The position numbers and the translations under genes were made by a program. Under the pieces are notes generated by a model, which was given only the letters and a program-made list of their open reading frames with translations, was not told the origin of the DNA and did no database searches. A stretch of DNA of 64,000 nt from Pseudomonas brassicacearum (GTDB lineage: Bacteria; Pseudomonadota; Gammaproteobacteria; Pseudomonadales; Pseudomonadaceae): assembly GCF_009601685.2 (NCBI RefSeq), contig NZ_CP045701.2:1488001-1552000 (forward strand), read 5' to 3'. This document shows, in pieces, positions 25,507-34,857 of this stretch; the stretch's first letter is position 1, and each line of letters starts with the position of its first letter.

Positions 25507-26982
25507 TCAACTGCCCAGGGCCTTGGACGCCAGCCAGAACAGCCCGGCCGACAGCGCCACCGTTGCCGGCAGGGTCAACACCCAGGCCAGCAGGATATTG
25601 CGCACGGTGCCACCTTGCAGGCCGCTCTTGTTAGCGACCATGGTGCCAGCCACGCCCGAGGACAGTACGTGGGTGGTGGAAACCGGCAGGCTGAAGATGT
25701 TCGCCATGCCGATCATGCACGCAGTGGTGATCTGCGCCGACATACCCTGGGCATAGGTCATGCCTTGCTTGCCGATCTTCTCGCCGATGGTCAGTACCAC
25801 ACGCTTCCAGCCGACCATGGTACCCAGGCCCAGCGCCAGGGCGACCGCCAGGATCACCCAGAACGGGGCGTACTCGGTGGTGGCGGTCAGGTCCTTGCGC
25901 AGCTTGTTCAGGTCGTCTTTCTCACGGGCTGCCAGGCCCGGCAACTTGCCAACTTTCTTCGCCGTGTCGTCCAGGCAGAGCAGGTAGCGACGAACCTCGA
26001 TGCGTCGTTCCGACGGCAACGAATGGTAGTCCGCCACGCCTTTGAGCGTGTCGAGCAGGGCATTGATGGTCGGCTCGGTCTGCTGCGGGTTGCAGCGGAA
26101 TTTCTCCGGCAGATCGCCCTTCACGCTTTTGCCCAGCGCCAGGTATTCACCCAGGGACTCGTTGTTGCGTTGATAGAACTGGCTCAGGTGCAGGGTCGCG
26201 TCACGGGTCCGTTCGATCTGATAGGTGGTGCTGCCCAGGTCGAGTACGAACTGCGCCGGCACGATACCGATCAGCACCAGCATGATCAGGCCGATACCTT
26301 TCTGACCATCGTTGGAACCATGGACAAAGCTGACAGCCATGGCCGAGATCACCAGTACCAGGCGATTCCAGAACGGCGGATGCTTCTTGTCGTCGATCTT
26401 GCGGCGCTGTTCCGGTGTCTTGTGCATCTTCGACAGCGGACGCCACCATTTCAAGCCGATCAGCAGCAGGGCGGCGATCAGGAAACCGGCCATGGGCGAG
26501 AACACCAGGGAGGCGCCGATATCGATCGCCTTCTGCCAGTTCACGCCGTCGGCCAGCGGGATATCGTTGATCAACGCGTTGGCCAGGCCTACGCCGAGGA
26601 TCGAGCCGATCAATGTGTGGGAGCTGGATGCCGGGATACCGAAGTACCACGTGCCCAGGTTCCAGGTAATGGCCGCTGCGAGCAGCGAAAACACCATGGC
26701 CAGCCCGTGTCCGGTATTCACATTGATCAGCAGCTCCACGGGCAGCAGGTGAACGATGGCATACGCCACCCCCACACCGCCCAGTAGCACGCCGAGGAAA
26801 TTGAACACCCCGGAAAAGAACACCGCCAGATGAGGCGGCATGGCTTTGGTGTAGATAACAGTGGCAACCGCGTTAGCGGTGTCATGAAAGCCGTTGATGA
26901 ACTCGAAGGCGAGGACAAAAGCCAGGGCGAGCAAGAGGCTCACAAGCACCCAAGCATCCAGTCCGCTGAATAAATCGATCAT
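25507..26982 (-). CDS. pitA: Inorganic phosphate transporter, Pit family
   Basis: A 491-residue inner-membrane protein that moves metal-phosphate in symport with protons. The two PiT signature repeats are visible: 'FEFINGFHDTANAVATVIYTKAM' near the N-terminus (about residues 27-50) and 'GMANIFSLPVSTTHVLSSGVAGTM' near the C-terminus. The central 'FVHGSNDGQKGIGLIML' segment is also diagnostic. About ten to twelve helices flank a hydrophilic middle loop (about 250-390). Monocistronic, with a terminator behind it. No Pho box was recognised upstream. Confidence 0.92.
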   Translation of the reverse strand: MIDLFSGLDAWVLVSLLLALAFVLAFEFINGFHDTANAVATVIYTKAMPPHLAVFFSGVFNFLGVLLGGVGVAYAIVHLLPVELLINVNTGHGLAMVFSLLAAAITWNLGTWYFGIPASSSHTLIGSILGVGLANALINDIPLADGVNWQKAIDIGASLVFSPMAGFLIAALLLIGLKWWRPLSKMHKTPEQRRKIDDKKHPPFWNRLVLVISAMAVSFVHGSNDGQKGIGLIMLVLIGIVPAQFVLDLGSTTYQIERTRDATLHLSQFYQRNNESLGEYLALGKSVKGDLPEKFRCNPQQTEPTINALLDTLKGVADYHSLPSERRIEVRRYLLCLDDTAKKVGKLPGLAAREKDDLNKLRKDLTATTEYAPFWVILAVALALGLGTMVGWKRVVLTIGEKIGKQGMTYAQGMSAQITTACMIGMANIFSLPVSTTHVLSSGVAGTMVANKSGLQGGTVRNILLAWVLTLPATVALSAGLFWLASKALGS

Positions 26983-27344
26983 GAAGGTTTTCTGACCCGG
27001 TCATAAGGGGGCGCGATTATGCCAGAAAACCTTGGCAATCGATGCATTGCCTGCTCATCGGTAACATTCTTCAACGAAATAATTTGTAGGAAGGCCTTTG
27101 GCGCGAGGTTTTTCGCGGGGTACGTAACCCCTTGATTCATTGGCGCAAAGCGTACCGCACAGGGTCGCCGCCGCTGTAAGGCGCCTTGAGCGGTTGTATG
27201 AAATATCTGAAAAGAAGGTCGCCATGACCCTCCTCGACTGTCGGAGGTGTGCGGATGGCGGCCCGCTCATGGCGGGCGTGCGCTGCGGTTTCCGGCCTGG
27301 GTGGCGGCCGGAGACCTCTTCACAAGAACATCAGGCCCAGAGCG
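26983..27344. other. Intergenic region without a recognised gene
   Basis: These 362 bp between the pit gene start and the end of the 66-aa gene show no frame with convincing coding character. A GC-rich hairpin-prone stretch lies at about 27260-27315 (GGCGGCCCGC/GCGGGCGTGC type). A promoter for the pit gene is expected near 27000-27080 but no clear hexamers were identified. Confidence 0.5.
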
Positions 27345-27545
27345 TCACTGCTCTTCGGCTTTGAGTTCTTTTTCCATTTTCTGGAGTTCCTGGGTGAAGG
27401 CCTGATCCTGAACGGTGGCGCGCTTACGCCAGGGTTTGCGTTCCGGTTCAGGTTGCGCGGCGTAGGTGGTGATTTCCCCGCCGTAAACTTCCTTGTAACG
27501 TTGTTCCTGGCGCTCAAGTTCCGCGCGCAGTTCGTCTTTCGTCAC
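27345..27545 (-). CDS. Small charged protein, 66 aa
   Basis: A 66-residue hydrophilic protein ([23 protein letters not shown]...). It is predicted as two charged helices (about 1-20 and 48-66) joined by a Pro-rich basic linker ('[16 protein letters not shown]'). No family recognised, no signal peptide or membrane helix. It stands alone between the pit gene and the pca cluster. Confidence 0.6.
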   Translation of the reverse strand: MTKDELRAELERQEQRYKEVYGGEITTYAAQPEPERKPWRKRATVQDQAFTQELQKMEKELKAEEQ

Positions 27546-27967
27546 AGTTTTACCTAATTAATTGAAATTGAATCTGGTGATACGCACTGCATGCAGACAT
27601 GCAGACGGCCACGGCACCAGAGCTGACAGCTGACGTAGCATCAGGGCTTCGTGTTGTTGCCAATACAGGGGAAGCGACCTTAAAGGTGCTTCGGGCGCCA
27701 CGGTGTTAACCAAGGTGCCTGCGTACGGGAGCGGACGATTGGCCGTACCGTCGCTGAATTGCATTATAGCGGTCCTGCGGAATAACACTATCGGGAAAAA
27801 CTTAAAGGGCCTGTTGTTGTGTGAATTGATGTTTATATGTGCAAACTTGTGTCAAGCAGGTTTCAGAAGAGGTTTGATAGTGCCGATATCCTGATACCGT
27901 TCAAGGCGACAAGTTCAATATCGCCCACACCTTCACCTCAAATTGCTTGTCACTCACGTTCAACTTG

Positions 27968-27985
27968 TTATCGAACGTTCGATGG
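27968..27985. promoter_or_regulatory. PcaR-like half-sites
   Basis: TTATCGAACGTTCGATGG carries two GTTCGAT half-sites in back-to-back orientation, 47 bp before the stronger operator at 28032. It may be a secondary PcaR contact. Confidence 0.4.
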
Positions 27986-28031
27986 TGAGTAAATTCATGC
28001 TGCCCGGCAGGATTGCGATTATCGGTTGCTG

Positions 28032-28046
28032 GTTCGATAATCGAAC
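28032..28046 (+). promoter_or_regulatory. PcaR operator before pcaR
   Basis: GTTCGATAATCGAAC has perfect 7-bp inverted arms around a single A, 76 bp before pcaR. It differs at one base from the GTTCGATAATCGCAC operator I recall for P. putida PcaR. It suggests autoregulation. Confidence 0.75.
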
Positions 28047-28122
28047 GCTGTTGACGGTCCGACCCTTGTCTGTCGTCGGACAGCCGCTTGTAATAGCCGT
28101 CATTCCCGGGGAAGGACCAGAC

Positions 28123-28965
28123 ATGAACGACCAATTGCGCAATGCCTTCACTTCAGTCGCGCCACCGATCGTCGCTTCGCCGGCCAAGCGGATCCAGGCC
28201 CTGACCGGCGATCCTGATTTCATGACCTCCCTGGCCCGCGGATTGGCCGTGGTCCAGGCTTTCCAGGAGCGCAAGCGGCACCTGACCATCGCGCAGATCA
28301 GCCATCGCACGGAAATCCCTCGCGCCGCCGTCAGACGTTGCCTGCATACCTTGATCAAGCTTGGCTACGCCACCACGGACGGACGCACCTATTCGCTGCT
28401 GCCCAAAGTACTGACCCTGGGTCACGCCTATCTGTCCTCGACGCCCCTGGCCGTTTCTGCCCAGCCGTACCTGGACCGCATGAGCGAACAATTGCACGAA
28501 GCCTGCAACATGGCGACGCTCGAAGGCGACGACATCCTCTATATCGCCCGGTCAGCCACCACCCAGCGCCTGATTTCGGTCGATCTGTCGGTCGGCGGGC
28601 GCCTGCCGGCGTATTGCACCTCGATGGGCAGGATTCTCCTGGCGGCCCTGGATGATGCTTCGTTGCGCGACTACCTTGACCATGCCGACCTGCAAGCCAA
28701 GACCAGCCGCACCTTGCACACCCCCGCGGCATTGCTTGAATGCCTGGAGCAGGTGCGGCAGCAAGGCTGGTGCATCGTCGACCAGGAACTGGAACAGGGC
28801 CTGCGGTCGATTGCCGTGCCGGTGTACGACGCTTCCGGCCAGGTGGTGGCCGCGCTCAACGTCAGTACCCATGCCGGGCGAGTCAGCCGCAATGAGCTGG
28901 AACAGCGCTTCCTGCCAGGCCTGCTGGGGGCCAGTCGCGACCTGAGCGCGCAGTTGTTCACTTAA
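28123..28965 (+). CDS. pcaR: IclR-family activator PcaR of the pca regulon
   Basis: A 280-residue IclR-type regulator. The N-terminal winged helix-turn-helix is at about 32-95 ('FMTSLARGLAVVQAFQERKRHLTIAQISHRTEIPRAAVRRCLHTLIKLGYA'). The effector domain begins near 105 and contains 'PAYCTSMGRILLAAL' and 'EQGLRSIAVPVYDASGQVVAALNVSTHAGR'. The start at 28123 is the first Met of the family-like part; the long upstream open frame is not coding. PcaR with beta-ketoadipate activates pca genes. Four matching operators in this cluster, including one before pcaR itself, support the call. Confidence 0.95.
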   Translation: MNDQLRNAFTSVAPPIVASPAKRIQALTGDPDFMTSLARGLAVVQAFQERKRHLTIAQISHRTEIPRAAVRRCLHTLIKLGYATTDGRTYSLLPKVLTLGHAYLSSTPLAVSAQPYLDRMSEQLHEACNMATLEGDDILYIARSATTQRLISVDLSVGGRLPAYCTSMGRILLAALDDASLRDYLDHADLQAKTSRTLHTPAALLECLEQVRQQGWCIVDQELEQGLRSIAVPVYDASGQVVAALNVSTHAGRVSRNELEQRFLPGLLGASRDLSAQLFT

Positions 28966-28968
28966 GCT

Positions 28969-28983
28969 GTTCGATAAACGCAC
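28969..28983 (+). promoter_or_regulatory. PcaR operator before pcaK
   Basis: GTTCGATAAACGCAC lies just behind the pcaR stop and 123 bp before pcaK. It matches 14 of 15 bases of the remembered PcaR operator. Confidence 0.75.
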
Positions 28984-29093
28984 ACAGTCGACGGCGATGA
29001 ATTGACGGTATTTGCCTGCCCTCATTAATGTCGCGCAGCGTCATCCGGCGTGTTTCGCCGGTCCCTGATCGTTTGCCTGCGTTTATCGCTTGG

Positions 29094-29105
29094 AATAAAA
29101 ATAAA
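29094..29105 (+). promoter_or_regulatory. A-rich leader before pcaK (possible Crc/Hfq motif)
   Basis: AATAAAAATAAA abuts the pcaK ATG in place of a clear Shine-Dalgarno sequence and fits AANAANAA. Catabolite control of the transporter is possible. Confidence 0.45.
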
Positions 29106-30452
29106 ATGAACCAGCCCCAGACCTCCGTCGGCAACTGCCTCGATGTGCAGTCCTTCATCAACGCCCAACCCATTTCGCGCTATCAGTGGCGGGTGGTAAT
29201 TCTCTGTTTCCTGATCGTTTTCCTCGACGGCCTCGATACGGCGGCCATGGGCTTCATTGCCCCGGCGCTGTCCCAGGACTGGGGCATCGATCGCGCCAGC
29301 CTTGGCCCGGTGATGAGTGCCGCGCTGATCGGCATGGTATTCGGCGCACTGGGCTCAGGGCCGCTGGCTGACCGCTTCGGGCGAAAAGTCGTACTGGTGG
29401 GCGCGGTCCTGCTGTTCGGCGCGTTCAGCCTGGCGTCGGCCTACAGCACCAACGTCGATCAGTTGTTGGTATTGCGTTTCCTGACCGGCCTGGGTTTGGG
29501 CGCCGGGATGCCAAACGCCACCACCTTGCTCTCGGAATACACCCCGGAGCGCAAGAAATCCCTGCTGGTAACCAGTATGTTCTGCGGCTTCAACCTGGGC
29601 ATGGCTGGCGGCGGGTTCATCTCCGCCAAGCTGATACCGGCGTTCGGCTGGCACAGCCTGCTGCTGATTGGCGGGATCCTGCCGTTGATCCTGGCGGTGG
29701 TATTGCTGTTCTGGCTGCCGGAGTCGGCGCGTTACCTGGTGGTACGCAACCGCGGCACCGATAAGGTGCGCAAGACCTTGGCGCCGATCGAACCGAACGC
29801 GGTTGCCCAAGCGGCGAGCTTCAGTGTGCCGGAACAGAAAACCGTGAAAGCCCGGAACGTGCTGGCGGTGATTTTCTCCGGCACCTACAGCACAGGCACC
29901 TTGCTGCTGTGGCTGACCTATTTCATGGGCCTGGTGATCGTCTACCTGCTGACCAGTTGGCTGCCGACCCTGATGCGCGACAGCGGCGCGAGCATGGAAC
30001 GGGCAGCGTTTATCGGTGCGTTGTTCCAGTTCGGCGGCGTGTTGAGCGCTGTTGGGGTGGGTTGGGCGATGGACCGGTTCAATCCGCACAAGGTCATCGG
30101 CCTTTTCTACCTGATGGCCGGGTTGTTTGCCTACGCGGTGGGGCAGAGCCTGGGCAACATCACTTTGCTTGCCACCCTGGTGCTGGTGGCCGGCATGTGT
30201 GTCAACGGCGCGCAATCGGCGATGCCTTCCCTGGCCGCGCGTTTCTACCCGACCCAGGGCCGGGCCACCGGTGTCTCGTGGATGCTGGGCATTGGTCGCT
30301 TCGGCGCGATCCTCGGCGCCTGGATGGGCGCAACCCTATTGGGCCTGGGCTGGAACTTCGAACAGGTCCTGACCGCCCTGGTGATCCCGGCAGCCCTGGC
30401 GACCACGGCGGTGGTGATCAAGGGCATGGTCAGCCATGCGGATGCGACCTGA
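29106..30452 (+). CDS. pcaK: 4-hydroxybenzoate/protocatechuate MFS transporter PcaK
   Basis: A 448-residue major facilitator with 12 helices, in the aromatic acid:H+ symporter group. After a short N-terminal part the first helix carries 'FLDGLDTAAMGFIAPAL', the D-x-x-D-type signature of PcaK/BenK. The loop 2-3 motif is 'GPLADRFGRKVVL' and the loop 8-9 copy is 'GWAMDRFNPHKVIGL'. It imports 4-hydroxybenzoate and protocatechuate. The start at 29106 gives the expected N-terminus. It lies between pcaR and pcaI with a PcaR operator upstream. Confidence 0.93.
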   Translation: MNQPQTSVGNCLDVQSFINAQPISRYQWRVVILCFLIVFLDGLDTAAMGFIAPALSQDWGIDRASLGPVMSAALIGMVFGALGSGPLADRFGRKVVLVGAVLLFGAFSLASAYSTNVDQLLVLRFLTGLGLGAGMPNATTLLSEYTPERKKSLLVTSMFCGFNLGMAGGGFISAKLIPAFGWHSLLLIGGILPLILAVVLLFWLPESARYLVVRNRGTDKVRKTLAPIEPNAVAQAASFSVPEQKTVKARNVLAVIFSGTYSTGTLLLWLTYFMGLVIVYLLTSWLPTLMRDSGASMERAAFIGALFQFGGVLSAVGVGWAMDRFNPHKVIGLFYLMAGLFAYAVGQSLGNITLLATLVLVAGMCVNGAQSAMPSLAARFYPTQGRATGVSWMLGIGRFGAILGAWMGATLLGLGWNFEQVLTALVIPAALATTAVVIKGMVSHADAT

Positions 30453-30471
30453 GCCCACGGCATAACCCTTG

Positions 30472-30515
30472 TGGGAAGACAGATCTGAGGGCAAGCCCGG
30501 CTCCCACAGGGGCCT
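30472..30515. repeat. Degenerate REP behind pcaK
   Basis: TTGTGGGAAG...GGCTCCCACAG is an inverted pair derived from the CTGTGGGAGC REP class, shortened to about 44 bp. Confidence 0.55.
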
Positions 30516-30567
30516 CTCCCATAGGGTCTCTGTGTACTTGAATAAATCGATAGCCAAACAACAATCT

Positions 30568-30582
30568 GTTCGATAAACGAAC
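30568..30582 (+). promoter_or_regulatory. PcaR operator before pcaIJF
   Basis: GTTCGATAAACGAAC lies 119 bp before pcaI and matches 13 of 15 bases of the remembered operator. A second partial site, CGATTATCGG (minus-strand CCGATAATCG), follows at 30590-30599. Confidence 0.75.
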
Positions 30583-30700
30583 ACTCAGTCGATTATCGGA
30601 TTGTTTGGCTTTTCCCCCAGGCTTAATCTTCAGTCACTCCGGCGCTTAACCTCGCGCCTTTTTCTTCATGTCGGTCTACTGGAAAACGGGAGCCTGCCCC

Positions 30701-31561
30701 ATGGCTGAAATCCTTTCGCTGCACGACGCGGTGAAGCAATTCGTCAACGACGGCGATACCGTCGCGCTCGAAGGCTTCACTCACCTGATTCCTACGGCGG
30801 CGGGTCATGAAATCATTCGTCAGGGAAAGAAAGATCTGACCCTGGTGCGCATGACACCTGACCTGATCTATGACCAGTTGATCGGCGCCGGTTGTGCTCG
30901 CAAGTTGATTTTCTCCTGGGGTGGTAACCCTGGCGTAGGATCGTTGCACCGCTTGCGCGATGCCGTGGAGAAACAATGGCCGCACCCGCTGGAGATCGAA
31001 GAACACAGCCACGCCGACCTGGCCAACGCCTACGTCGCTGGCGCCTCCGGCCTGCCGTTCGCGGTGCTGCGGGCCTACGCCGGTTCCGACCTGCCGAAGG
31101 TCAACCCGCTGATCAAGAGTGTGACCTGTCCCTTCACCGGTGAAGTATTGGCCGCTGTGCCTTCGGTGCGCCCGGACATCACGGTGATCCACGCCCAGAA
31201 AGCCGACCGCAAGGGCAACGTGCTGCTGTGGGGCATCCTCGGTGTGCAGAAGGAAGCGGCCCTGGCCGCCAAGCGTTGCATCGTCACTGTGGAAGAAATC
31301 GTTGACGACCTGAACGCACCGATGAACGCCTGCGTGTTGCCGACCTGGGCATTGAGCGCCGTGTGCCTGGTACCGGGTGGCGCCCATCCGTCCTACGCCC
31401 ACGGCTACACCGAGCGTGACAACCGTTTCTACCAGGCGTGGGATCCGATCGCCCGGGACCGTGAGACCTTTACCGCATGGATCAACGAATACATCCATGG
31501 CACTAAAGACTTCAGTGAATTCCAGGCCAGACTGGCAGCCGCTTCGCAGGTGAAACCATGA
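30701..31561 (+). CDS. pcaI: 3-oxoadipate CoA-transferase subunit A
   Basis: A 286-residue family I CoA-transferase alpha subunit that activates 3-oxoadipate with CoA from succinyl-CoA. Landmarks are 'DGDTVALEGFTHLIPTAAGHEIIRQGKKDLTLVRMTPDLIYDQLIGAGCARKLIFSWGGNPGVGSL' near the N-terminus and 'ITVIHAQKADRKGNVLLWGILG' in the second half. The start at 30701 is preceded by CGGGAG. It is the long subunit type (CatI-like), not the roughly 230-residue PcaI of P. putida. The end overlaps pcaJ by 4 bp (ATGA), so translation is coupled. Confidence 0.93.
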   Translation: MAEILSLHDAVKQFVNDGDTVALEGFTHLIPTAAGHEIIRQGKKDLTLVRMTPDLIYDQLIGAGCARKLIFSWGGNPGVGSLHRLRDAVEKQWPHPLEIEEHSHADLANAYVAGASGLPFAVLRAYAGSDLPKVNPLIKSVTCPFTGEVLAAVPSVRPDITVIHAQKADRKGNVLLWGILGVQKEAALAAKRCIVTVEEIVDDLNAPMNACVLPTWALSAVCLVPGGAHPSYAHGYTERDNRFYQAWDPIARDRETFTAWINEYIHGTKDFSEFQARLAAASQVKP

Positions 31562-32337
31562 CCTACTCCACCAACGAAATGATGACCGTCGCCGCGGCGC
31601 GTCGCTTGAAAAACAATGCCGTGTGCTTCGTCGGCATTGGCCTGCCGTCGAAAGCGGCCAACCTGGCGCGGCTGACTTCGTCGCCAGACGTGGTGCTGAT
31701 CTACGAATCCGGCCCGATCGGTGCCAAGCCCAGCGTACTGCCGCTGTCCATCGGCGATGGTGAACTGGCGGAAACCGCCGATACTGTCGTACCGACCGGT
31801 GAGATTTTTCGCTACTGGCTGCAGGGCGGACGCATCGACGTCGGTTTCCTCGGCGCAGCCCAGGTCGACCGTTTCGGCAACATCAACACCACGGTGGTGG
31901 GCGACTACCATCAGCCGAAAGTCCGCCTGCCGGGTGCCGGTGGCGCGCCGGAAATCGCCGGCTCGGCCAAGAGCGTGTTGATCATCCTCAAGCAGTCGGC
32001 TCGCTCGTTTGTCGACAAGCTGGATTTCATCACTTCGGTCGGCCACGGTGAAGGTGGCGATTCGCGCAAGCGCCTGGGCCTGCCGGGCGCCGGTCCCGTG
32101 GGCATCATCACCGACCTGTGCATCATGGAACCGGAAGCCGGCACCCATGAGTTCGTGGTTACTGCGTTGCACCCCGGCGTGACCCGTGAGCAAGTCATTG
32201 CGGCCACCGGGTGGGCGATCCGTTTCGCCGACCAGGTGCAAACCACCGCCGAGCCGACCGAGGTGGAGCTGCGCGCACTGCGTGACCTGGAAGCTCGTAC
32301 CGCGGCGGCCCACGGCCAAGCACCGGGAGAAGCCTGA
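31558..32337 (+). CDS. pcaJ: 3-oxoadipate CoA-transferase subunit B
   Basis: A 259-residue beta subunit of the same transferase. The catalytic glutamate of the family lies in '[23 protein letters not shown]' (E in YESG). '[17 protein letters not shown]' near the N-terminus is the oxyanion/CoA-site motif, and '[25 protein letters not shown]'-type sequence follows. It overlaps pcaI by 4 bp, and its stop shares one base with the pcaF start, so pcaIJF is an operon. Confidence 0.94.
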   Translation: MTYSTNEMMTVAAARRLKNNAVCFVGIGLPSKAANLARLTSSPDVVLIYESGPIGAKPSVLPLSIGDGELAETADTVVPTGEIFRYWLQGGRIDVGFLGAAQVDRFGNINTTVVGDYHQPKVRLPGAGGAPEIAGSAKSVLIILKQSARSFVDKLDFITSVGHGEGGDSRKRLGLPGAGPVGIITDLCIMEPEAGTHEFVVTALHPGVTREQVIAATGWAIRFADQVQTTAEPTEVELRALRDLEARTAAAHGQAPGEA

Positions 32338-33539
32338 TGCGCGACGTTTATATCTGTGATGCGATTCGAACCCCTATCGGTCGGTTTGGCGGCGGTTTGT
32401 CCGCCGTGCGTGCCGATGACTTGGCGGCCGTGCCGATCAAGGCGCTGATGGAGCGCAACCCCTCGGTGGATTGGAATGCCGTGGATGAGGTGTTCCTCGG
32501 CTGCGCCAACCAGGCCGGCGAAGACAACCGCAATGTGGCGCGCATGGCGCTGCTGCTGGCGGGCCTGCCGGAAAGCATTCCCGGCGTGACCCTCAACCGC
32601 CTTTGCGCCTCGGGCATGGACGCCATCGGCACGGCGTTCCGCGCGATCGCCAGCGGCGAAATGGAACTGGCGATTGCCGGTGGGGTGGAGTCGATGTCCC
32701 GTGCGCCGTTCGTGATGGGCAAGGCCGACACCGCGTTCTCCCGCAACATGAAGCTGGAAGACACCACCATCGGCTGGCGTTTCATCAACCCGTTGATGAA
32801 AGCCCAGTACGGTGTGGACGCGATGCCGCAGACCGCTGATAACGTGGCTGATGACTACGCCGTGTCCCGCGCCGACCAGGACGCTTTCGCCTTGCGCAGC
32901 CAACAGCGCACGGCAGCGGCCCAGGCGGCAGGTTTTTTCTCCGAAGAAATCGTGCCGGTGCGCATCACCCATAAAAAAGGCGAAACCGTGGTCGAGCAGG
33001 ACGAACATCCGCGCGCCGACACCACGCTGGAAACCTTGAGCAAACTCAAACCGATCAACGGCCCGGACAAGACCGTTACTGCCGGCAACGCCTCGGGTGT
33101 CAACGATGGCGCGGCGGCGTTGATCCTGGCGTCGGCCGAAGCCGTGAAAAAACATGGCCTGACACCCCGCGGCAAAGTGCTGGGCATGGCCAGTGCCGGC
33201 GTGGCACCGCGGGTGATGGGCGTCGGCCCGGTACCAGCGGTGCGCAAGCTCACTGAACGCCTGGGCCTGGCGGTCGCGGATTTCGATGTGATCGAACTCA
33301 ATGAAGCGTTTGCCAGCCAGGGCCTGGCGGTGTTGCGCGACCTCGGTCTGGCGGACGATGCGCCCCAGGTCAACCCGAACGGCGGTGCCATCGCCCTCGG
33401 TCATCCCCTGGGCATGAGCGGGGCGCGTCTGGTGCTGACGGCGTTGCACCACCTGGAAAAGACCGGCGGCAAAAAAGGCCTGGCGACCATGTGCGTCGGC
33501 GTCGGCCAAGGGCTGGCGCTGGCGATCGAACGCGTCTGA
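32337..33539 (+). CDS. pcaF: 3-oxoadipyl-CoA thiolase
   Basis: A 400-residue thiolase II that splits 3-oxoadipyl-CoA into succinyl-CoA and acetyl-CoA, the last step of the beta-ketoadipate pathway. The acyl-accepting cysteine is Cys90 in '[13 protein letters not shown]'. The C-terminal catalytic residues are in '[17 protein letters not shown]' (His) and '[12 protein letters not shown]' (Cys). Length and sequence are normal. Third gene of pcaIJF, with only 37 bp to pcaH, so readthrough into pcaHG is likely. Confidence 0.96.
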   Translation: MRDVYICDAIRTPIGRFGGGLSAVRADDLAAVPIKALMERNPSVDWNAVDEVFLGCANQAGEDNRNVARMALLLAGLPESIPGVTLNRLCASGMDAIGTAFRAIASGEMELAIAGGVESMSRAPFVMGKADTAFSRNMKLEDTTIGWRFINPLMKAQYGVDAMPQTADNVADDYAVSRADQDAFALRSQQRTAAAQAAGFFSEEIVPVRITHKKGETVVEQDEHPRADTTLETLSKLKPINGPDKTVTAGNASGVNDGAAALILASAEAVKKHGLTPRGKVLGMASAGVAPRVMGVGPVPAVRKLTERLGLAVADFDVIELNEAFASQGLAVLRDLGLADDAPQVNPNGGAIALGHPLGMSGARLVLTALHHLEKTGGKKGLATMCVGVGQGLALAIERV

Positions 33540-33553
33540 CGCGTCGTTCTACT

Positions 33554-33561
33554 AATAAGAA
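33554..33561 (+). promoter_or_regulatory. Possible Crc/Hfq motif before pcaH
   Basis: AATAAGAA fits AANAANAA and lies next to the ACCGAGGA ribosome site of pcaH. Weak on its own because the motif is short. Confidence 0.35.
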
Positions 33562-33576
33562 ACCGAGGAACGCTGC

Positions 33577-34281
33577 ATGACTGACAAGCCTGGTTATCGT
33601 CGCCCCCAAGCGGGCACCCAGCCGGAGTATCTGCACCCGCCGTACCAGTCCACCAACCTGCGCTCGCCGTCCAAGCCGTTGGTGTTTCTACCGCATTCGC
33701 TGTCGGAAATTACCGGCCCGATTGTCGGTGCCGACCGTGTGCAAGAGAAGGACCACGACCTGACCGCCCAGCATGCCGGCGAGCCGCTGGGGGAACGGAT
33801 CATCATTCACGGGCGCGTGCTGGACGAGCATGGCCAGCCGGTGCCGGGCATCCTGGTGGAGATCTGGCAGGCCAACGCCGCCGGTCGCTACAACCATGAC
33901 CGCGACAACCACGACGCGCCGCTGGACCCGAACTTCACCGGCACCGGGCGCACCGTCACCGACGCCGACGGCTGGTATCAGTTCCAGACCATCAAGCCTG
34001 GCGCCTATCCGTGGGGTAATCACCACAACGCCTGGCGCCCGGCGCACATCCATTTCTCACTGTTCGGGCCGAGCATTCTGACGCGCCTGGTGACGCAGAT
34101 GTATTTTCCTGGCGATCCGTTGCTGGAATACGACCCGATCTACAACTGCGTGCCGGACACCCGCGCCAAGGAACGTCTGATCGCTCGTTTCGACCTGGAA
34201 AAAACCGTCCCTCACTACGCCCTCGGTTACCGCTGGGACATCGTCTTGCGCGGCCGCGATGCCACGCCGATGGAGAAATAA
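33577..34281 (+). CDS. pcaH: Protocatechuate 3,4-dioxygenase beta subunit
   Basis: A 234-residue intradiol dioxygenase subunit that binds the catalytic Fe(III). Iron ligands by analogy to P. putida are Tyr105, Tyr144 (in GAYPWGNHHNAWRP), His157 and His159 (in AHIHFS). The N-terminal extension 'LHPPYQSTNLRSPSKPLVFLP' is typical of the beta subunit. It opens the ring of protocatechuate between the two hydroxyls to give 3-carboxy-cis,cis-muconate. pcaG follows after 1 bp. The pair sits inside the pca cluster, directly behind pcaF. Confidence 0.97.
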   Translation: MTDKPGYRRPQAGTQPEYLHPPYQSTNLRSPSKPLVFLPHSLSEITGPIVGADRVQEKDHDLTAQHAGEPLGERIIIHGRVLDEHGQPVPGILVEIWQANAAGRYNHDRDNHDAPLDPNFTGTGRTVTDADGWYQFQTIKPGAYPWGNHHNAWRPAHIHFSLFGPSILTRLVTQMYFPGDPLLEYDPIYNCVPDTRAKERLIARFDLEKTVPHYALGYRWDIVLRGRDATPMEK

Positions 34282-34282
34282 G

Positions 34283-34849
34283 ATGACGCTCACCGCCACC
34301 ACGTCCCACACCGTTGGCCCTTACTACCACATCGGCCTGACCTGGCTGAACCGCGAAGACCTGACCGTCACCGAAACCCTCGGCCAGCGCGTGGCGATTA
34401 CCGGGCAGGTAGTCGACGGCAATGGCCAGTTCGTCAACGACGCGATGCTGGAAGTCTGGCAGGCCAACGCCGCCGGTAAATACGCTCACCCGGAAGACGA
34501 CCAGGACAAACCCCTGGACCCGCATTTCGAAGGCTTCGGCCGGGTGCCGGTGGATGCCGAAGGGCGCTTCCGATTCACCACTATCAAGCCGGGCACTGTG
34601 CCAGGGTTGAAGGGGACGACCCAGGCACCGCACTTGGTGGTACTGGTGTTTGCCCGCGGGCTGGTCAAGCATTTGCTGACGCGCATCTACTTCGACGGCG
34701 AACAGGCCAACGAAACCGACCCGCTGCTGGCCTGCGTACCTGAGGAGCGTCGCGCCACGATCGTAAGCAAGCCCGATGCGTCGGGTGTGTATCAGTGGAA
34801 CGTGGTCTTGCAGGGCACGGATGCCGAGACGGTGTTCTTCGATTATTGA
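34283..34849 (+). CDS. pcaG: Protocatechuate 3,4-dioxygenase alpha subunit
   Basis: A 188-residue partner of PcaH with the same fold but lacking the iron site. The start at 34283 (MTLTATTSHTVGPYYHIGLTW) carries the conserved N-terminal 'TVGPYYHIGL' of alpha subunits. 'MLEVWQANAAGKYAHPEDD' and 'FRFTTIKPGTVPG' align with the corresponding PcaH strands. It lies one base behind pcaH, so the two are translated together. Confidence 0.96.
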   Translation: MTLTATTSHTVGPYYHIGLTWLNREDLTVTETLGQRVAITGQVVDGNGQFVNDAMLEVWQANAAGKYAHPEDDQDKPLDPHFEGFGRVPVDAEGRFRFTTIKPGTVPGLKGTTQAPHLVVLVFARGLVKHLLTRIYFDGEQANETDPLLACVPEERRATIVSKPDASGVYQWNVVLQGTDAETVFFDY

Positions 34850-34857
34850 GTGAAACC

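Larger units (their letters stand above)
27546..28122. other. Intergenic region upstream of pcaR
   Basis: A 577-bp stretch. The right half holds PcaR-type operator sequences (27968-27985 and 28032-28046) that probably control pcaR. The left half contains a 76-codon minus-strand frame (27558-27788) that I could not support as a gene. AT content is higher than average around 27780-27900. Confidence 0.5.

Noticed and set aside
27558..27788. Possible 76-codon minus-strand gene
   Set aside because: No ribosome site or recognisable protein; the region is likely non-coding.
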